Positions 5,601-8,549 of a stretch of 8,549 nt of DNA are shown here, in pieces. This DNA comes from Lachnospiraceae bacterium (lineage in GTDB: Bacteria > Bacillota_A > Clostridia > Lachnospirales > Lachnospiraceae). Below the pieces are notes generated by a model. The model made no database searches and was not told the origin of the DNA. It saw nothing but the letters and a program-made list of their open reading frames with translations. Location: assembly GCA_017542725.1 (NCBI GenBank), contig JAFXWR010000065.1, positions 1-8,549 on the forward strand, written 5' to 3'. The first letter of the stretch is position 1; every line of letters starts with the position of its first letter. A program made the translations under genes and the position numbers.

Positions 5601-8048
5601 ATGGCTTATAATTTTAAAGAAATTGAAAAGAAATGGGATAAGTATTGGGAAGAAAATCCAGTAAATCCGAAAGATGAGAAGAAGGAAAAATATTATTGTC
5701 TTGATATGTTTCCATATCCATCAGGTGCAGGGCTTCATGTAGGTCACTGGAGAGGATATGTGATATCAGATGCATGGGCAAGGTATCAACTTCTAAAAGG
5801 CAAGTATGTCATCCATCCTATGGGCTTTGATGCTTTTGGACTTCCCGCTGAGAACTATGCACTTAAGATGCATGTGCATCCTTCAATTTCTACTGATGAA
5901 AATATAAAAAATTTCGAGAGACAGTTAAAACAAATTTCTGCTATCTATGATTGGGATATGGAATTAAAAACCACCGACCCAAATTATTATAAATGGACTC
6001 AGTGGATATTTGTTAAACTTTTTGAAAATGGTCTCGCATATGAAAAAGAATTTCCTATAAACTGGTGTCCAAGCTGTAAGACAGGACTTTCAAATGAAGA
6101 TGTGGTTGATGGTTGTTGTGAGAGATGCGGAACTCCTGTAACTAAAAAGAATCTTCGCCAGTGGATGCTCAAGATTACAAATTATGCTGAGAGACTTTTA
6201 AATGATTTAGATAAATTAGATTGGCCTGAAAAAGTTAAGAAGATGCAGACGGAGTGGATTGGAAAATCTTACGGAGCTGAAGTAGATTTCGAAATTGCAG
6301 AAGTAGGGGCGAGCACTGCGAGCCCGGATAATAAAATTACAGTATATACCACTAGACCAGATACATTATATGGTGCAACATTTATGGTTCTCGCGCCAGA
6401 GCACGACATGTCACTCAAACTTGCAACTCCTGATAAGAAAGTCGAAGTAGAAGAATACATCAAAACTGCAAGCATGAAGACAAATGTAGATAGAATGTCA
6501 GTGTCCGATAAAGATAAGACTGGTGTGTTTACAGGATCTTATGCTATTAATCCATTAAATAAAAAACAGATTCCAATCTGGATTTCAGACTATGTATTAA
6601 ATGATTATGGTACTGGAGCCATCATGTGTGTTCCTGCGCATGACGAGAGAGACTTTGCATTTGCTAAAAAGTTTGGACTTGAAATAGTTCCAGTTATAGC
6701 TCCAAAAGATGATGTGCATAAATTTGACAATGGAATGGATGAGGCATTTATATCAACTGATGGTGTAGTAATCAATTCTGATGATTGGAATGGAAGAATT
6801 TCAAGTGAGTTAAAGAAAAATGCACCTGATGAGTTAGAGAAAAAAGGAATTGGAAAGAAAACAGTAAATTATAAAATTCGTGACTGGGTTTTCTCAAGAC
6901 AGAGATATTGGGGAGAGCCTATACCTATAGTTCATTGTCCGCATTGTGGTAATGTGGCGGTGCCAGTTGAAGAACTTCCACTTAGGCTTCCAGATGTAAA
7001 GTCATATGAGCCATCTGGAACTGGTGAGTCTCCGCTTGTAAATATCACTGACTGGGTAAACTGCAAATGTCCAAAGTGCGGTGCCGATGCTAAGAGAGAG
7101 ACAAACACTATGCCACAATGGGCAGGGTCATCTTGGTATTTCTTAAGATATATAGATGTTAATAACGACAAGGCTCTAGTTGATAGAGCGAAGGCGGATA
7201 AGTTTTTACCTGTAGATATGTATATAGGTGGAGTTGAACATGCTGTTCTTCATTTGCTCTATTCGAGATTTTGGACTAAGTTCCTCTATGATATTGGAGC
7301 AATAGGATTTGATGAGCCATTTCATAAACTTTTTAATCAGGGAATGATTTTAGGACCAAAGGGCATCAAGATGAGTAAGTCGCTTGGAAATGTCATAAAT
7401 CCAGATGAGATGGTTGACAATTATGGTTGCGATACTCTTCGTATGTATGAACTCTTCATAGGGCCACCTGATTTGGATGCGGCTTGGGATGATAGGGGAA
7501 TAGAAGGTGTATATAAATTTATAAATCGTCTATATACTTTGGTTGAGAAAAATGCGAACTCAAATGGTGATGCGACTAAGGAAAGTTTATTTATAAGACA
7601 TAATCTCATAAAAGCTATCACTGAAAGACTTGAAAAGTTTTCACTCAACACAGTAATATCTGGATTTATGGAATATACAAATTCACTTATAGACCTTGAT
7701 AGAAAACAAGGTTATATTGATAAAGATACGCTTAAGACTATAGCAGTGTTGATGGCACCATTTGCACCACATGTTGCAGAGGAGTTTTATCATATGCTTG
7801 GTGAGAGTGGTACTGTGTTTAATGCTAGTTGGCCAAAGTTTGATGAAAATTTGGCGAAGTCAGATACTATAAAACTCCCTATACAGATAAATGGAAAGAC
7901 AAGAGGCTTTGTAGAGGTTGCAGCAGAGACAAGTGAGAAAGAGGTGCTCGCAGCGGCGAAGGAAGTTGTAAAAGAAAAACTTACGGGCGACATAATTAAA
8001 GAAATATATGTGAAAGGAAAAATAATCAACTTTGTAATAAAGATGTAG
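5601..8048 (+). CDS. leuS: Leucyl-tRNA synthetase, class Ia
   Basis: This complete 815-residue enzyme charges tRNA-Leu with leucine and hydrolyses mischarged products. Motifs in order: HIGH-type HVGH (46-49); zinc-type cysteines Cys156/159 and Cys172/173/176; CP1 editing domain with TTRPDT (250-255), GTGA (337-340) and HDERD (347-351, Asp348 the editing residue); DWVFSRQRYWGEPIP (428-442); a second cysteine cluster at Cys446/449 and Cys488/490/493; WAGSSWY (507-513); KMSKS (590-594); then the anticodon-binding and C-terminal domains. Length is slightly above the roughly 804 usual in Bacillus. Part of the excess is residues 235-242 (VGASTASP), encoded by an inserted palindromic repeat. The start has AAGGA at 5591-5595. 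The stop TAG at 8046-8048 lies in a repeat fragment. No T-box is seen in the 80-base leader, although leuS genes of Firmicutes often have one. Confidence 0.98.
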   Translation: MAYNFKEIEKKWDKYWEENPVNPKDEKKEKYYCLDMFPYPSGAGLHVGHWRGYVISDAWARYQLLKGKYVIHPMGFDAFGLPAENYALKMHVHPSISTDENIKNFERQLKQISAIYDWDMELKTTDPNYYKWTQWIFVKLFENGLAYEKEFPINWCPSCKTGLSNEDVVDGCCERCGTPVTKKNLRQWMLKITNYAERLLNDLDKLDWPEKVKKMQTEWIGKSYGAEVDFEIAEVGASTASPDNKITVYTTRPDTLYGATFMVLAPEHDMSLKLATPDKKVEVEEYIKTASMKTNVDRMSVSDKDKTGVFTGSYAINPLNKKQIPIWISDYVLNDYGTGAIMCVPAHDERDFAFAKKFGLEIVPVIAPKDDVHKFDNGMDEAFISTDGVVINSDDWNGRISSELKKNAPDELEKKGIGKKTVNYKIRDWVFSRQRYWGEPIPIVHCPHCGNVAVPVEELPLRLPDVKSYEPSGTGESPLVNITDWVNCKCPKCGADAKRETNTMPQWAGSSWYFLRYIDVNNDKALVDRAKADKFLPVDMYIGGVEHAVLHLLYSRFWTKFLYDIGAIGFDEPFHKLFNQGMILGPKGIKMSKSLGNVINPDEMVDNYGCDTLRMYELFIGPPDLDAAWDDRGIEGVYKFINRLYTLVEKNANSNGDATKESLFIRHNLIKAITERLEKFSLNTVISGFMEYTNSLIDLDRKQGYIDKDTLKTIAVLMAPFAPHVAEEFYHMLGESGTVFNASWPKFDENLAKSDTIKLPIQINGKTRGFVEVAAETSEKEVLAAAKEVVKEKLTGDIIKEIYVKGKIINFVIKM
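6303..6326 (+). repeat. Palindromic repeat copy D, in frame inside leuS
   Basis: The copy begins GTAGGGGCGAGC, has loop ACT, and ends GCGAGCCCG. Pairing is GGGC/GCCC (6307-6310 with 6322-6325), tandem GA mismatch, GC/GC, three-base loop, the same as copies A and B. At 24 bases it keeps the frame and encodes VGASTASP (residues 235-242 of LeuRS) between the AEVDFEI strand and the TVYTTRPDT motif. Confidence 0.85.
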
Positions 8049-8081
8049 GGCGCCAATGTAGGGGCGAACTTTAGGAGCCCG
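8045..8081 (+). repeat. Palindromic repeat copy E with an adjacent fragment, after leuS
   Basis: A fragment GTAGGGCGCC (8045-8054) is followed three bases later by a fuller copy (8058-8081) beginning GTAGGGGCGA and ending GAGCCCG. The copy keeps the GGGC/GCCC pairs and GA/GA mismatch, but the inner stem is degraded (ACTTTAG). The leuS stop codon (8046-8048) is inside the fragment. The whole 43-base gap before the next gene is mostly repeat. Confidence 0.75.
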
Positions 8082-8091
8082 AAAAGATAAT

Positions 8092-8549
8092 ATGGAATAT
8101 AATAGATATAGAACAAATGAATATGGTAGAGATTACGAGGGCTACGGCAAGAGCAGAAATTTGAGTCGTTCGCGCGACGCACTCAATCGCTACAAACTTA
8201 GTAGAAGAAGAAAGTCCAACAACATTTTTAAATTTGTAGGACTCACTCTTGCTATCATAGTGGTGTTGGTGCTTTCAATATTTGGAGCATACAAGTTTAT
8301 ACAATATCGAAATGATAAAAAAGCACTTGAGGGCTTCACTAATGTGCAAATGAAACAGGATATCTATTTGGACTTTTCTATAATAGGTATGAAGAAGCCA
8401 TTTAGCATACAGGGTCTTACAAAGCAAGAAGTCTATGATAAGGTTTTGGGTTCTTATGATTTTGATATAAAGATATCAAATAGCAATCCAGAGATAGATT
8501 TGTTTGATATGCCTAAGTATGGAGCGAAGGTGGAAGATACAGATTATAG
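8092..8549 (+). CDS. Membrane-anchored protein, 3' truncated by the window, possibly a cell-wall enzyme
   Basis: The frame is open from the ATG at 8092 to the last base; 152 codons are visible, and the terminal TAG is out of frame. Residues 1-45 are a polar, Tyr/Arg-rich cytoplasmic region ending in a basic RRRK cluster. Residues about 47-67 form one transmembrane helix (FVGLTLAIIVVLVLSIFGAY). The remainder is extracytoplasmic, with IYLDFSIIG, IQGLTKQEVYDKVLGSY and DIKISN. That short pattern resembles the N-terminal region of Gram-positive VanW- or L,D-transpeptidase-type proteins with a peptidoglycan-binding domain, but the evidence is weak and no catalytic part is in view. The ribosome site is poor: GAAAAG is close by, while AGGAG (8073-8077) in repeat copy E is 14 bases away. 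Co-transcription with leuS is likely, as no terminator is seen. Confidence 0.7.
   Translation, partial: MEYNRYRTNEYGRDYEGYGKSRNLSRSRDALNRYKLSRRRKSNNIFKFVGLTLAIIVVLVLSIFGAYKFIQYRNDKKALEGFTNVQMKQDIYLDFSIIGMKKPFSIQGLTKQEVYDKVLGSYDFDIKISNSNPEIDLFDMPKYGAKVEDTDY

Noticed and set aside
1402..8081. CRISPR array or direct-repeat array
   Set aside because: Copies are kilobases apart, in both orientations and partly inside a coding gene; there are no regular spacers and no cas genes.
7790..8182. Minus-strand ORF of 130 codons over the leuS 3' end
   Set aside because: It is antisense to the conserved LeuRS C-terminus and to the next gene; the product has no recognisable domain and is low-complexity.

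Overview
The window is AT-rich DNA from a Gram-positive anaerobe, most likely a Clostridia member close to Lachnospiraceae (inference). The reasons are strong AGGAG-type ribosome sites, a T-box riboswitch, a TrpXYZ-type ABC transporter, a short Firmicutes-type leucyl-tRNA synthetase, and a surface protein with InlB-type repeats plus a choline-binding-like tail.

Layout. (1) 1-1086: the 3' part of a secreted surface protein that begins before the window. (2) 1125-4238: a complete tryptophan-uptake operon. A promoter drives a T-box leader whose specifier is UGG (Trp) and whose tRNA-end-binding bulge is UGGC, matching the G discriminator of bacterial tRNA-Trp. It ends in an attenuator hairpin, followed by the lipoprotein trpX, the permease trpY, the ATPase trpZ and a bidirectional terminator. 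(3) 4240-4311, minus strand: a tRNA-Glu(CUC) gene converging on that terminator. (4) 4367-5456: a near-consensus promoter and an exported SGNH-hydrolase-like protein of unknown substrate. (5) 5453-8048: one or two overlapping promoters and leuS. (6) 8092-end: the start of a single-pass membrane protein that runs out of the window, possibly a cell-wall enzyme.

The least ordinary element is a small palindromic repeat of about 24 bp, with arms GTAGGGGCGA and GAGCCCG, found five times plus one fragment. Copies sit in front of trpX, trpY (inverted) and the SGNH gene, inside leuS in frame, and after leuS, where a fragment supplies the leuS stop codon. In three copies the hairpin keeps GGGC/GCCC pairs, a tandem GA/GA mismatch and an inner variable stem; a fourth has the same outer frame with a degraded inner stem. 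The leuS copy encodes an extra VGASTASP loop at the entry to the editing domain, comparable to Rickettsia palindromic elements that insert in reading frames.

The operon forms a feedback loop: uncharged tRNA-Trp would stabilise the antiterminator and switch on tryptophan import. By contrast leuS has a short leader with no T-box. Apart from the repeat family, most of the window is ordinary housekeeping and transport content, and no CRISPR array, transposase or phage gene is visible.
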